A DNA stretch of 64,000 nt from Comamonas avium (lineage in GTDB: Bacteria; Pseudomonadota; Gammaproteobacteria; Burkholderiales; Burkholderiaceae_C), in the NCBI RefSeq assembly GCF_014836675.1, contig NZ_JACSQK010000006.1:333214-397213 (forward strand), read 5' to 3'. Of the stretch, positions 26,468-35,067 are shown piece after piece (the stretch's first letter is position 1; the number at the start of each line of letters is the position of its first letter). The notes under the pieces are model-generated. The model was given only the letters and a program-made list of their open reading frames with translations, had not been told where the DNA came from and did not search any database. The position numbers and the translations under genes are program-made.

Positions 26468-27751
26468 ATGGCTGTGACTTTGTTTGTATCTATCCTGGTG
26501 TTGATGACACTGGGATTTCCCGTGGCCTTTGCGCTGGCCATCTCGGCGGCACTGGCCGTGTTTGTTGGTGGCCGCTACCCGCAGCTGGTGGTGTTCAAGG
26601 AGATGTTCACTGGCATTGACAGCTTTCCGCTGATGGCTGTGCCGTTTTTCATCTTTGCTGCCGAGCTGATGTCCGGGGGCGCACTCACCAAGGTGCTGCT
26701 GCGCTTTGCGGCGCAGTTCGTGGGCCACCTGCGCGGTGGTCTGGGTTATGCCAACGTGCTGTCTTCGGTGCTGTTTGCTGGCGTGTCAGGCTCTGCACTG
26801 GCAGATGCGGCAGGCCCCGGTGCCATGATGACCAAGATGATGGAAAAGGCCGGCTACGACCGCCCCTATGCAGCCGCCTTGACGGCCAATAGCGCCATCA
26901 TCGGCCCCATCATTCCGCCTTCTATCAGCATGATCATCTACACCCTGCAAGATGAAAGTGTCTCGGTGGGTGGCCTGTTCATGGCGGGTGTCATTCCCGG
27001 TGTGGTCATCGCTGTGGCCATGGCTGCTGTGAACTGGTGGGTGTGCAAAAAACGCAATTACCGCTCGACAGAGGCGCGCCCCAGTACGCGCGAAATCATC
27101 ATCAACAGCCTCAAAGCCATTCCCGCCTTGATGCTGGTGGTGCTGATCATTGTCGGTATCCGCTTTGGCATCTTTACGCCCACTGAAGCATCGGTGGTGG
27201 CTGTGTTCTATGCCTTTGCCTGCGGCAAGTGGGTATATCGCACGCTGCACTGGAGCGCAGTGCCTGCTATTGCAGCGCGCTCTGCGCTGCTGACCGCTTC
27301 AGTGTTGTTTGTGATGGCTGCCTCTGCAGCCTTTGCCTGGGTGCTGACGGTGGAGGGCATTCCGCAATATCTGTCTGAGCTGATCATCAGCTGGCATTTG
27401 ACGCCCGTAATGTTCCTGCTGGCCGTCAATATTTTGCTGCTGGCCTTCGGCATTTTCATGGAGCCCTTGCCGGGGATCATGATCCTGGTCCCCATCTTGG
27501 CACCTATCTCTGCGGCGCTGGGGATCGATCCGCTGCACTTTGCCATGATCGTGATTGTGAATCTGACCATGGGTATGGTGACGCCGCCTGTGGGGGGCCT
27601 GCTCTTCGTCACGGCTGTGGCTACGCGCACGCCCATCGCTGCACTCACGCGCGAGCTGCCCATCTTCATCGTGGCGCAGCTGATCGTGCTGGCGATTCTG
27701 ACTTTTGTGCCAACCTTGTCGACGGCCTTGCCGCACGCCTTGGGTTTTTAG
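26468..27751 (+). CDS. dctM: TRAP transporter large permease, DctM family
   Basis: 427 residues, about 12 membrane helices, the usual length. Family marks: GFPVAFALAISAALAVF, FAGVSGSALADAAGPGAM, the IIGPIIPPSISMIIY region and the C-terminal GGLLFVTAVATRTPIAALTRE. It imports the ligand delivered by DctP using the sodium gradient. Its last 85 codons have a close relative in the truncated gene at 48715-49053. A strong terminator follows. Confidence 0.94.
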   Translation: MAVTLFVSILVLMTLGFPVAFALAISAALAVFVGGRYPQLVVFKEMFTGIDSFPLMAVPFFIFAAELMSGGALTKVLLRFAAQFVGHLRGGLGYANVLSSVLFAGVSGSALADAAGPGAMMTKMMEKAGYDRPYAAALTANSAIIGPIIPPSISMIIYTLQDESVSVGGLFMAGVIPGVVIAVAMAAVNWWVCKKRNYRSTEARPSTREIIINSLKAIPALMLVVLIIVGIRFGIFTPTEASVVAVFYAFACGKWVYRTLHWSAVPAIAARSALLTASVLFVMAASAAFAWVLTVEGIPQYLSELIISWHLTPVMFLLAVNILLLAFGIFMEPLPGIMILVPILAPISAALGIDPLHFAMIVIVNLTMGMVTPPVGGLLFVTAVATRTPIAALTRELPIFIVAQLIVLAILTFVPTLSTALPHALGF

Positions 27752-27770
27752 GCAGTGAGTCGACCCGCAA

Positions 27771-27797
27771 AAGAGCCCCAGCAGGGGCTCTTTTTTT
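27771..27797 (+). terminator. Rho-independent terminator of the TRAP operon
   Basis: Stem AAGAGCCCC / GGGGCTCTT with a short loop (AGCA) and seven T. Confidence 0.9.
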
Positions 27798-28345
27798 GTT
27801 CAACTTCAGCGTGAGTAACGAGGGCTCTGCCGTGGCGTGATCGTATGCTTAGCTGCTGCGATGTATCACTGGCTCCCACTGGCTGTCACCGGCTATCTCC
27901 GGCAGCAGGCCAGCACCATGGACCCGCACCGCCCATTCAAGCCGTGTGTTTGGGCAAGAGGGCAACGCTCTGAGCGTTCTGGCGCCAAGTCAATGACCTG
28001 TAATTGGCTGCAGCCATAGTGGGGCAGCTTGCTGCATTGTTTTCTTCTTCTGGCTGCCATGGGTGGCATGGATACGGTGCAGGTCAGGGCAGCCTTGCCT
28101 CAAAAATCGATTTGCGCAACAACCGTGCATAAATACGAAAAATACCTGAAAGCAGTGATGGTGCCCCCATCCTCGGGTGTGTAGCATCTGTTTGCGTTTA
28201 TTCCGTTTTAGGTACATATGCCGTCAATGAAGAACGGCCTTGCTTTGCTTTTGTGGCAATAGTGCAAGCAAGACATGGGACGGCGGCAGTTTGAGGGGTT
28301 AGTCAGTCATCCGTCATCAGATGAACTAATTTGGAGCTTTCGATA
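27798..28345. other. Intergenic stretch without a supported gene
   Basis: About 550 bases between the TRAP terminator and the next gene. Short open frames of 60-75 codons exist on both strands but lack ribosome sites, signal peptides or recognisable motifs. The last 150 bases are more AT-rich and probably contain the promoter of the gene at 28346. Confidence 0.6.
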
Positions 28346-29143
28346 ATGACAAAAGAGTATTTTGACGCGCCGCTTTTCATCAAAGAGGGAGCCGTAAACG
28401 ATGTCAATCTTGTGGAGACACCGTTTTTCTACAACAACAATGGGTGCCCAACCTATGTGAAGGCGCTGCCCCCGTATGTTGAACCCCTGGAGCCAGCAAG
28501 CAGCGACCCCTACATTCCCATCGGCAGGGAGTACGAGGTCATTGATGCGAAGACGGAGACACCAGATCCAGAGCACGGAGAGCAAACCAAGCTGACGCTG
28601 GTTGCCAACGAGGTGGTGTACGAACCCATGTGGGTTACCAGCAGCGTAGCTGCTGCATTCGGTATCACGCTGGTGCAAAAAGGGCAGGGCATTCGCGTCA
28701 GCAGCCCAGAGGACAAGCTCAAGCAAATTGACTATGAGTACGGCATGTTTGCAGGCCACAGGTCTCCCTATCAGGGCACGGGATACCGCTTGCTGGGCAT
28801 GGTCTGTACCGATCTGGAGCACCACGATTTCCCCCATGTATTCGCTTCGATCGACCCGGAACTGCCGCTGGTAATTTCGGTAGCACGCTATTGGCCCAGG
28901 TTCAAGAAAATCTTTCTGGCAGACCTGTGGGTGCCATCTGGCAGTGCCCTTTACATTCCCCCCCGATCCAGGGCCAAGGGACAAGAGTTCGTACACTTGC
29001 ACGGCAACCGCAATTCTGCGCTTGCCTGCTGGCGGGGCATTGAGCGCTCCAGCATCCAGACGCAAACCTTGCTTCAGGTAGATGGTGGTTATTTCCATTG
29101 GTTCTGGAATGAACTGCCTACGATCCATCCTCTCTTGAAGTAA
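28346..29143 (+). CDS. Unknown protein paired with a histidine kinase
   Basis: 265 residues from the ATG at 28346, with GGAG at 28333-28336. Soluble, acidic, with many aromatic residues and no signal peptide. Marked stretches: NNNGCPTYVKALPPYVEPL near the start, VVYEPMWVTSSVAAAFG, YGMFAGHRSPYQGTGYRLL and QVDGGYFHWFWNELP at the end. It lies 12 bases before the kinase gene and is almost certainly co-transcribed. I do not recognise the family; a sensory or ligand-binding role for the kinase is possible but unproven. Confidence 0.75.
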   Translation: MTKEYFDAPLFIKEGAVNDVNLVETPFFYNNNGCPTYVKALPPYVEPLEPASSDPYIPIGREYEVIDAKTETPDPEHGEQTKLTLVANEVVYEPMWVTSSVAAAFGITLVQKGQGIRVSSPEDKLKQIDYEYGMFAGHRSPYQGTGYRLLGMVCTDLEHHDFPHVFASIDPELPLVISVARYWPRFKKIFLADLWVPSGSALYIPPRSRAKGQEFVHLHGNRNSALACWRGIERSSIQTQTLLQVDGGYFHWFWNELPTIHPLLK

Positions 29144-29155
29144 CCACAACGAAAC

Positions 29156-30211
29156 ATGCTCGATACGCTTACGCGCTTGCGCACACTTGAACCAAATACA
29201 GACAACGGCCTGTACCAGACGTTGCTGGAGTCAACGCTGGCGATTCCATTTCGGATTGACTGGGCAAGCAAAAAATACACCTACGTCGGGCCGCAGATCG
29301 AACCCTTGCTGGGGTGGAGTCCGGAGAGCTGGCAGACGGTGGACGACTGGGTAGCGCGTATTCATCCCGATGACCGCGAGCGCACAGTCACGCGCTGTGT
29401 GGAGCTGTCCATCGCCGGCGTTGACCATGAGGCTGAGTACCGGGCGCTGACCAGTGACAACAGCTTCATCTGGGTCAGAGAAGTGGTCCACGTTTTGAGC
29501 GATGAGCATGGCCAGACCTCGGCCCTGATCGGTTTCACTTTTGACATCAGCAAGCAAAAGAAGAGCGAGCAGATGCTGGAGGCGCAAAAGCTCTCCAACG
29601 TGCGCCTGCAAGAGCGCCTGAACCTGACCCACGATCTGCATGACGGCCTGGGTGGCGCGCTGGTACACATGATTGCCTTGGTAGAGCAGGGCAATGAGGT
29701 GCTTGCTAAACCCCAGGTGCTGTCCATGCTCAAGCTCATTCGCAATGACCTGCGGCTGACCATTGACACCAATACGTCGACACAGGTTCGTGTTCCCGAG
29801 TCGCTTCAAGATTGGGTGGCACCATTGCGCCACCGGTTCAATAACCTGTTCGATGTGCTGGGCATCACCTGCCACTGGCAATTTGCACAGAACTGGCGCA
29901 CCCCCCCTAACGCCTACCAGTATCTGGCCATGTCGCGCCTGATCGAAGAGGCACTCACCAACGTCATCAAGCACAGCAAGGCGCGCCAGGTGCGCCTGTG
30001 CCTCGTACAGCCCGAGCCGGATGCACTGGTCCTTGAGATTGAAGATGACGGCATTGGCTTCGATGTGCCCGCAGTCAAAGCCTCGGGCCTGGGCATTGGC
30101 ATGCATTCCATGGCCGTGCGCATCGCCCGTGTGGGTGGTGTGCTGAACATCGACTCTCGGCCCGGCTGCACGTTGCTGACAGTGCGGCTGGCGCTGAGCC
30201 AGCCCAGCTAG
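29156..30211 (+). CDS. PAS-domain sensor histidine kinase (HisKA_3/NarX-like), no response regulator nearby
   Basis: 351 residues, cytoplasmic (no membrane helix). A PAS fold of the PAS_3 type spans about residues 30-135 (GWSPESWQTVDDWVARIHPDD, then FTFDISKQKK). The dimerisation box has LTHDLHDGLGGALVHM with the phospho-acceptor in DLHDG (His162). The ATPase domain has the N box EEALTNVIKHSKA, G1 DDGIGFD and G2 GLGIGMHSM. Kinases of this class normally pair with a LuxR-type regulator, but none is adjacent. The input ligand is unknown. Confidence 0.88.
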   Translation: MLDTLTRLRTLEPNTDNGLYQTLLESTLAIPFRIDWASKKYTYVGPQIEPLLGWSPESWQTVDDWVARIHPDDRERTVTRCVELSIAGVDHEAEYRALTSDNSFIWVREVVHVLSDEHGQTSALIGFTFDISKQKKSEQMLEAQKLSNVRLQERLNLTHDLHDGLGGALVHMIALVEQGNEVLAKPQVLSMLKLIRNDLRLTIDTNTSTQVRVPESLQDWVAPLRHRFNNLFDVLGITCHWQFAQNWRTPPNAYQYLAMSRLIEEALTNVIKHSKARQVRLCLVQPEPDALVLEIEDDGIGFDVPAVKASGLGIGMHSMAVRIARVGGVLNIDSRPGCTLLTVRLALSQPS

Positions 30212-30633
30212 GCAGCCGCTCAAGCGGATGCCGCTCGGCGGGCATCAGGCTGAAAGTCAAAGACCGCTGGGAGCACGTCTGCTCAAACAAGCCAACCGAA
30301 CGCATTAGCTGCTTGCAGGACCGCGCCAGGCATCCATGCTGGCGTGGTCGATATGGTGCTGTCGCTCTTTTTAGCCGGCGGGGCGAGCACCATCCACGGC
30401 AGGGCTGACTTTGGGCTTGCGCTGCTTTGGTGCGGACTTCTGACGCTTGCACGGGTTACCCCTGCCATTGGGGTGCTGCTGGCAGGGCGGTCGGTCTGGG
30501 CCGTGGCAATGGCAATGGCAATGGCAATGGCAATGGGCATTCGATGCCTGTTTCTCAGAGAATTTTCCATTCAACGCCATGGCGTGACAGCGCTGTTTGA
30601 AGGCCAGAATCGGCACCGTACAATTGCGCTTCG
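30212..30633. other. Intergenic stretch with (GGCAAT)5 tract
   Basis: About 420 bases without a supported gene. Five perfect GGCAAT units occupy 30505-30534. Overlapping short frames on both strands translate the tract to dipeptide repeats (Ala-Met or His-Cys) and look like chance frames. No terminator was found after the kinase gene. Confidence 0.55.
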
Positions 30634-30993
30634 ATGCGCACTTACCTGTTTGCTCTTTTGCTGCTCTTATGCTTGCCACTGCAGTGGCCGGGCGCAATTG
30701 CGGCAGCCACTGCAACAGCTGTACCGTGCTTGCTTGAGCATTGCCAGTCCCAGCCATTCAGTCTTTCACTCCCCGGTGAGCCAGCCATCTCTGCCGGACA
30801 GCACACTGATGAGATCCATGCGCAGCACCACACGCACTGTGTCAGCTGCCACAGCGGTGCGCTGGCATTGCTGAGCACCATCTACTTTTGCGCAGACACC
30901 CCCAGCACCTCCATACAGACTGCGCTGCACGCATGGGTGCAAGCGCTGCTGGTCAGCCGGCCTGAACGGCCACAGTGGAGCACCCTGGCCTGA
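30634..30993 (+). CDS. Small secreted His/Cys-rich protein, CzcI-like
   Basis: 119 residues with a signal peptide of about 23 residues (MRTYLFALLLLLCLPLQWPG). The mature part carries DEIHAQHHTHCVSCHSGAL, a His/Cys cluster suited to metal binding, and ends RPERPQWSTLA, resembling the C-terminus of CzcI-type proteins from metal-resistance operons. No cation efflux genes lie nearby; instead thiol redox genes follow. The ribosome site is not obvious. The family call rests on small motifs only. Confidence 0.5.
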   Translation: MRTYLFALLLLLCLPLQWPGAIAAATATAVPCLLEHCQSQPFSLSLPGEPAISAGQHTDEIHAQHHTHCVSCHSGALALLSTIYFCADTPSTSIQTALHAWVQALLVSRPERPQWSTLA

Positions 30994-31018
30994 CCAGGGT
31001 TCAGCCTGCCATCCGGCG

Positions 31019-31097
31019 CGCTAACGTCGGCTGTTAGCACTGATCCCTGTGAATCGCCCCAGCTTTTGCAGCTGGAGGATTTTCATGTTCCAGGGAT
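31019..31097 (+). promoter_or_regulatory. Structured leader before the dsb-type genes
   Basis: A hairpin GCTAAC / GTTAGC (31019-31037) is followed by a long imperfect stem: ATCCCTG (31043-31049) pairs with CAGGGAT (31091-31097), GAATC with GATTTTC inside it, and CCAGCT with AGCTGG (31059-31075) at the tip. The fold encloses a strong GGAGG (31074-31078) and an ATG at 31085, so it could block translation until opened. The structure is read from the sequence by eye; the role is inferred. Confidence 0.4.
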
Positions 31098-31103
31098 ACG
31101 CTC

Positions 31104-31217
31104 ATGTTTTCTTTACTCCGGCAGGTGCTTGCCTGCCGCGCATTGCCTGTGCTCGGCGCACTCATGCAAGCCCTGATGCTGTCGCTCTCAACCACTGAAC
31201 ATGGGGGGCGCCAATGA
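31104..31217 (+). CDS. Possible 37-residue hydrophobic leader peptide overlapping dsbB start
   Basis: ATG at 31104 preceded by AGGGA; the frame ends in TGA inside the ATGA that starts the dsbB-type gene, a typical coupling arrangement. The peptide is hydrophobic in its middle (LPVLGALMQALMLSL). A competing frame from the ATG at 31085 to 31198 has a better ribosome site (GGAGG) but a less protein-like sequence. Either or neither may be translated. Confidence 0.25.
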   Translation: MFSLLRQVLACRALPVLGALMQALMLSLSTTEHGGRQ

Positions 31218-31633
31218 ACCGCCACTGGACACTGTTGATGCTTGCATGGCTGCTGGCCACTGTGGCAACTTTGGGGGCCATGTTCTTAGGCGAAGTCATG
31301 GGAATGACGCCTTGCGTGCTGTGCTGGTACCAGCGCATCTTCATGTTTCCCATCGCCATCGTGCTGGGCATTGCCGCCTATCTCAATGACCGACAAGGTG
31401 CGATTTATGCCCTCTGGCTTGCTCTGGGCGGGCTGTGCCTTGCCGCGTATCACACGCTGCTGGTGGCGGGCTGGATACCCAGAACATGGACACCTTGCGG
31501 CAGCGGCGTTTCATGTGCCAATCAGCGGCTCGATCTGTTTAACGGCGCAGTTCAGATCCCCTGGCTTTCGCTTGCCGCATTCACCGTACTTGTACTTCTT
31601 CTCTTTACTTATCTAAGAAAGACCGCCCGATGA
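31214..31633 (+). CDS. Disulfide bond formation protein, DsbB/BdbC family
   Basis: 139 residues, four membrane helices. The quinone-proximal pair is C34-V-L-C37 in TPCVLCWYQR, and the second periplasmic pair lies in TPCGSGVSCANQ. The compact size and CxxC-WYQR motif fit BdbC-type DsbB, which reoxidises a DsbA partner with quinone. The next gene encodes that partner and overlaps by ATGA at 31630. Confidence 0.92.
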   Translation: MNRHWTLLMLAWLLATVATLGAMFLGEVMGMTPCVLCWYQRIFMFPIAIVLGIAAYLNDRQGAIYALWLALGGLCLAAYHTLLVAGWIPRTWTPCGSGVSCANQRLDLFNGAVQIPWLSLAAFTVLVLLLFTYLRKTAR

Positions 31634-32298
31634 ACCGCAGAAAATTCGCTGTATCCCTGCTTGCACTGCTCATTCTTGCCTTGTTTGGTCTGGGCATCTG
31701 GTCGTACCAGCAAAGCGTAAAGAAAGCGCAGACACAAGCTGCTGAGCAGCAAGCCGACCGCCTGGTACGTCCGCATGCTCCAGCGTTTGGTCCTGCATCA
31801 GCGCCAGTGACCATCGTTGAGTTCTTTGACCCTGCCTGCGAAACTTGCCGCGCCTTCTACCCCATCGTCAAAGACATTCTCCGGCAGTACCCGCAAGAAG
31901 TGCGTCTGGTCATTCGTTACGCGCCTTTTCACGCTGGCTCCGATCAGGTGATTCAGATGCTTGAAACGGCCAGGCTTCAAGATAAATACCAGCCAGTGCT
32001 GGAAGCCTTGCTGGCCAGCCAGCCGCAGTGGGCCGACCACGGTCAGCCCCGCATTGATCTGGCCGAGCAACAAGCACAGCGTGCGGGCTTGAATATTGAG
32101 AAAGCCAAACTGGACGCGCAGCGCGCTGACGTGCAGGCGGTGCTCAAGCTCGATGTTGAAGACCTCGTGGCACTCCAAATCACCAAAACGCCCAGCTTTT
32201 TTGTCAATGGCCGGGCTCTGCCAAGTTTTGGTGAAGCCCAGTTGCGGGATCTGGTGGCCGACGCGGTCGCACAAGCAAGAGCGATGCCGGGGAAGTGA
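31630..32298 (+). CDS. Membrane-anchored DsbA-like thiol oxidoreductase
   Basis: 222 residues with one N-terminal anchor helix (VSLLALLILALFGLGIW), a Gln/Ala-rich linker, then a thioredoxin fold with C70-E-T-C73 in FFDPACETCRAFYP and the cis-proline loop TPSFFVNG. The CETC active site is typical of the DsbA/BdbD group. It would be oxidised by the DsbB/BdbC protein encoded upstream and pass disulfides to envelope proteins, possibly the L,D-transpeptidase or the Cys-rich protein beside it. Confidence 0.9.
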   Translation: MNRRKFAVSLLALLILALFGLGIWSYQQSVKKAQTQAAEQQADRLVRPHAPAFGPASAPVTIVEFFDPACETCRAFYPIVKDILRQYPQEVRLVIRYAPFHAGSDQVIQMLETARLQDKYQPVLEALLASQPQWADHGQPRIDLAEQQAQRAGLNIEKAKLDAQRADVQAVLKLDVEDLVALQITKTPSFFVNGRALPSFGEAQLRDLVADAVAQARAMPGK

Positions 32299-32299
32299 T

Positions 32300-33595
32300 T
32301 TGAGGCCACACGGCATCTCAGCAACTCCTTGTGAGAACGCTTTGCCAAATCGTCGAAAGTTCTTGGCTCAGGCACTGCTGGCTGGCGCAGGCCTTGGCTT
32401 GCCGCTTCGGCAGGTCAACGCTGGCGCTTCAGATGCATCCTTTGCTGGCGCATTACTCAGTGGTGTGCAGCGCGATTCGCCCGAGGCACGGTTGATTGGC
32501 ATCTATCGTGCTATTGCTGCGGGAGACTCTGCCTCGCTGGATCTGGCCCATGCACTTGTCCGTGACATGCCTCGCTTTCAATTGGGGCAGCTGGTATATG
32601 GTGACCTGCTGCTGACGCGCAGTGGAAAATTGAATGGTTTTTCCTCCGCAGCAGACATCACGCCGACCCACGGCAAATCACTGCAGCTGCTGCATGAAGA
32701 AGCATGGCGTCGCTTGCAATGGCTGCGTGAAACACCAGAGCCCGGCTTAATTCCGCGGCAACTTGTGCGCCTTGCCTCCAACGTGCGCCACCTCATCGCT
32801 GTGGATGCCAGCCACTCACGCGTCTATGTGTTCATGAACACAAGTGCCGGGCTTGAACTCATCCGCAGCTTCTACGCATCCATTGGTCAAGGTGGTTTTG
32901 ACAAACAGGTTGAAGGCGATCTGCGTACCCCTCTTGGGGTCTACTTCATAACCAGCCGTCTGGAAGAAATACAGCTGCAGGAGATCTATGGCATCGGGGC
33001 ACTGCCACTGAACTATCCCAATGAGCATGATCGGCGCTTAGGCCGTACTGGCAGTGGAATATGGTTACATGGCGTACCTCGGACAGGCTATGCGCGCAGC
33101 CCTTACTCAACCGAAGGCTGCGTCGCCCTTGCCAACGACGATATGGCCTACCTGATGCATACGCTGCAATTGCGGCGCACGCCTGTCATCATTGCTAATG
33201 AATTGCATTGGGTACACCCCGATGAGCAAGCCACCGAGCGCAATGCGTTGGACGCGGTTCTTTCTACCTGGCGTCAAGCGCACGCACGTGGCGATATTGA
33301 CACCTTAAGCGCACTGCAGACGCCTGACTACAACGCACGCACAACACAGCCAGCGCCGCGCCAAGCGTCGGCCACGGCCGCAGCTCAGACGGGCATTAAA
33401 GAGGTCCGTGCACAGGCACAGGCACAGGCACAGTGGCGCAATGTCTCCGTCTTTCGCTGGAAGCACCAAGGCGATGTGGCAATCGTCAACTACACGACTG
33501 TGTCTGCATCCTCCCGGGCGCGCAGCATTGACCGGCGCCAATACTGGTCTCAAGACGATGGGCACTGGCGCTTGTTTTTTGATGGAATGGTCTGA
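32300..33595 (+). CDS. L,D-transpeptidase (YafK-like YkuD domain) with C-terminal NTF2-like domain
   Basis: 431 residues if started at the TTG at 32300, which follows GGGGAAG at the end of the dsbA-type gene; no ATG exists between there and the signal peptide, and a TTG at 32342 is the alternative. A Tat-like signal NRRKFLAQALLAGAGLGLP follows. The YkuD domain holds the stretch GRTGSGIWLHGVPRT and the catalytic STEGCVALAND. About residues 310-430 resemble an NTF2/SnoaL fold (TWRQAHARGDIDTLSALQTPDY), separated by a linker with a GCACAG tract. It likely edits or cross-links peptidoglycan. It is co-transcribed with the two thiol redox genes. Confidence 0.85.
   Translation: MRPHGISATPCENALPNRRKFLAQALLAGAGLGLPLRQVNAGASDASFAGALLSGVQRDSPEARLIGIYRAIAAGDSASLDLAHALVRDMPRFQLGQLVYGDLLLTRSGKLNGFSSAADITPTHGKSLQLLHEEAWRRLQWLRETPEPGLIPRQLVRLASNVRHLIAVDASHSRVYVFMNTSAGLELIRSFYASIGQGGFDKQVEGDLRTPLGVYFITSRLEEIQLQEIYGIGALPLNYPNEHDRRLGRTGSGIWLHGVPRTGYARSPYSTEGCVALANDDMAYLMHTLQLRRTPVIIANELHWVHPDEQATERNALDAVLSTWRQAHARGDIDTLSALQTPDYNARTTQPAPRQASATAAAQTGIKEVRAQAQAQAQWRNVSVFRWKHQGDVAIVNYTTVSASSRARSIDRRQYWSQDDGHWRLFFDGMV
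33410..33433 (+). repeat. (GCACAG)4 tract inside the L,D-transpeptidase gene
   Basis: Four perfect hexamers encode an Ala-Gln run (AQAQAQAQ) in the linker between the catalytic and NTF2-like domains. Changes by one unit keep the frame and alter linker length. Confidence 0.7.
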
Positions 33596-34448
33596 AATAA
33601 CCAAACTTACAGCGCCCGCACTATCCATAGGTGGTTTCTCCGGGCCTTCGCTGCGTATGGGCCATACCTTCACACGCCAGCAGTGCCAGTACATGCTCTC
33701 TCAGAACCTGGTGCTGCATGGCAACGCAGCTGAGCTGCATCTACCAAGCTCTCGACTGATGGTCGATGCAGCCTGTTTTAGTTGCTTGGCAACGCAGCGA
33801 ATGGATTCGCCTGCTGCCAGTGCTCTGGAGATTTCTTCATGCTCGGCCATCGACAAGACCAAGCGAGAGCGATATCTATCCGGCGACCTAATGCCGCATG
33901 CATCACTCAGTATGTTCTGAATGGATGTGTGTGGACGGTCAAACAGCTTGCCGATCTCATGCAGGGTATCGCCAGCTTTCCAGCGGTCCCACATTAATGC
34001 CTTCTGGCCTGCTGTGTAGTAGATCGGTGGTCTTTGCTTCATGCAAACACTCCTTTCGCAAGTGGCGGGCATTGTGTTGCATTGATCAGTTGAATCCACA
34101 GTCGATCTGCGACAGTCGAGAATCGATCCAAAACATGCTTTCATCTTCGGTGTTCGCCATGGGCCACGTGGATGAGTTGCAACTAAATTTCGTGCCCACT
34201 CTTTTGGTCGTTTGAGATGGATGCAGTTTGTTGGGTAATTGTCAGATTTCACCTTTTAGGTGTTCATTCATTGAATCCTTCTGGTAGTCGCGACACAGAC
34301 CGAAGCCACCAGCGTACTGTCAGCCGGCTGATGCTGAGAGCGTTACCTTTATCGGGCTCACATCCACCATGCAGAGTCTGGGCAAGCTGTTGACGCCTCT
34401 CGCCAACGACCTGAGAATGCCTCACAGCACAGACCTTGAAAGTCTCAA
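33596..34448. other. Scar region with insertion-sequence debris
   Basis: About 850 bases without an intact gene. An IS30 transposase start lies at about 33735-34042 on the minus strand. The flanks (33596-33734 and 34043-34448) are less GC-rich than the surroundings and give no recognisable product in any frame. Inverted ends of the element were not found. Confidence 0.55.
33701..34042 (-). pseudogene. IS30-family transposase, N-terminal fragment
   Basis: From the ATG at 34042 the frame reads MKQRPPIYYTAGQKALMWD, WKAGDTLHEIGKLFDRPHTS and EEISRALAAGESIRCVAKQL, then STISREL, which is the double HTH of IS30 transposases. The match stops after about 105 residues (near 33735), where it runs into an unrelated tail and a stop; the DDE catalytic domain is missing. 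It is a remnant and not mobile by itself. Confidence 0.8.
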
Positions 34449-34859
34449 ATGCCCAAACAAATTTTCGTCAACCTGCCCGTCGCAGATCTGCACAAGGCCA
34501 GGTCTTTCTATGAGGCAATCGGCGCTGTCAACAACCCGCAATTTAGCGATGACACCGTCGCCTGCATGGTCGTCTCCGACACCATCTACGTGATGCTGCT
34601 CACCCATCCGAGGTGGGCCACGTTTACCCCAAAGCCTATCGTCGACGCCCATGCTGCAAGCGAAGTCATGCTCTGCCTAAGCGCCGAAGATCGTGCGGCC
34701 GTCGACGCCATGGTTGAGACTGCATCGGCTCACGGCGGCAAAGCGGACGTCAACCCTGTGCAAGACCACGGCTTCATGTATGGCCGCAGCTTCGAGGACG
34801 TGGATGGTCACATCTGGGAAATCATGTTCATGGACATGAGCCAGATGCCCCAGGGCTGA
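34449..34859 (+). CDS. VOC-family (glyoxalase-like) protein
   Basis: 136 residues. Two beta-alpha-beta-beta-beta modules: FVNLPVADLHKARSFYEAIG at the start and a second half ending DVDGHIWEIMFMDMSQMP, where the Glu of WEI is the usual metal ligand. It belongs to the lactoylglutathione-lyase-like group, often called glyoxalase/extradiol dioxygenase-related. The reaction is not predictable. It sits next to the IS30 scar and may have arrived with it. Confidence 0.82.
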   Translation: MPKQIFVNLPVADLHKARSFYEAIGAVNNPQFSDDTVACMVVSDTIYVMLLTHPRWATFTPKPIVDAHAASEVMLCLSAEDRAAVDAMVETASAHGGKADVNPVQDHGFMYGRSFEDVDGHIWEIMFMDMSQMPQG

Positions 34860-35019
34860 CACCTGTCACAGCTGCATCCACGCACGCCAGAGAACCAGAT
34901 GTCTTTGTAAGAGGCGACATCTGTGGTTGCATCCACTGCGGGCTAACGCGCGATGCAGAGGGTGTGCACCACCAGCACTCCTCAGCCGTGCTTTGCGCTT
35001 CGCCATGTAGCGCAGTACA

Positions 35020-35045
35020 TAAAAAAACCGGGCACAAGGCCCGGT
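35020..35045 (-). terminator. Terminator of the aldarate operon
   Basis: Stem ACCGGGC / GCCCGGT with loop ACAAG; the A-run at 35020-35027 becomes a U-run on the leftward transcript that ends with the aldehyde dehydrogenase gene. Confidence 0.88.
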
Positions 35046-35067
35046 CAAAAGAGAAGTTCCTTGTGGT

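Noticed and set aside
27837..28217. Short frames in the gap after the TRAP operon
   Set aside because: No ribosome site, no signal peptide and no motif; they are expected by chance.
30283..30757. Minus-strand frames with a His-Cys dipeptide run
   Set aside because: The run comes from the GGCAAT tract; flanks have no ribosome site and no family match.
32096..32299. Upstream extension of the L,D-transpeptidase frame
   Set aside because: It runs through the dsbA-type gene in another frame and yields a sequence without signal or domain; the TTG at 32300 before the Tat-like signal is preferred.
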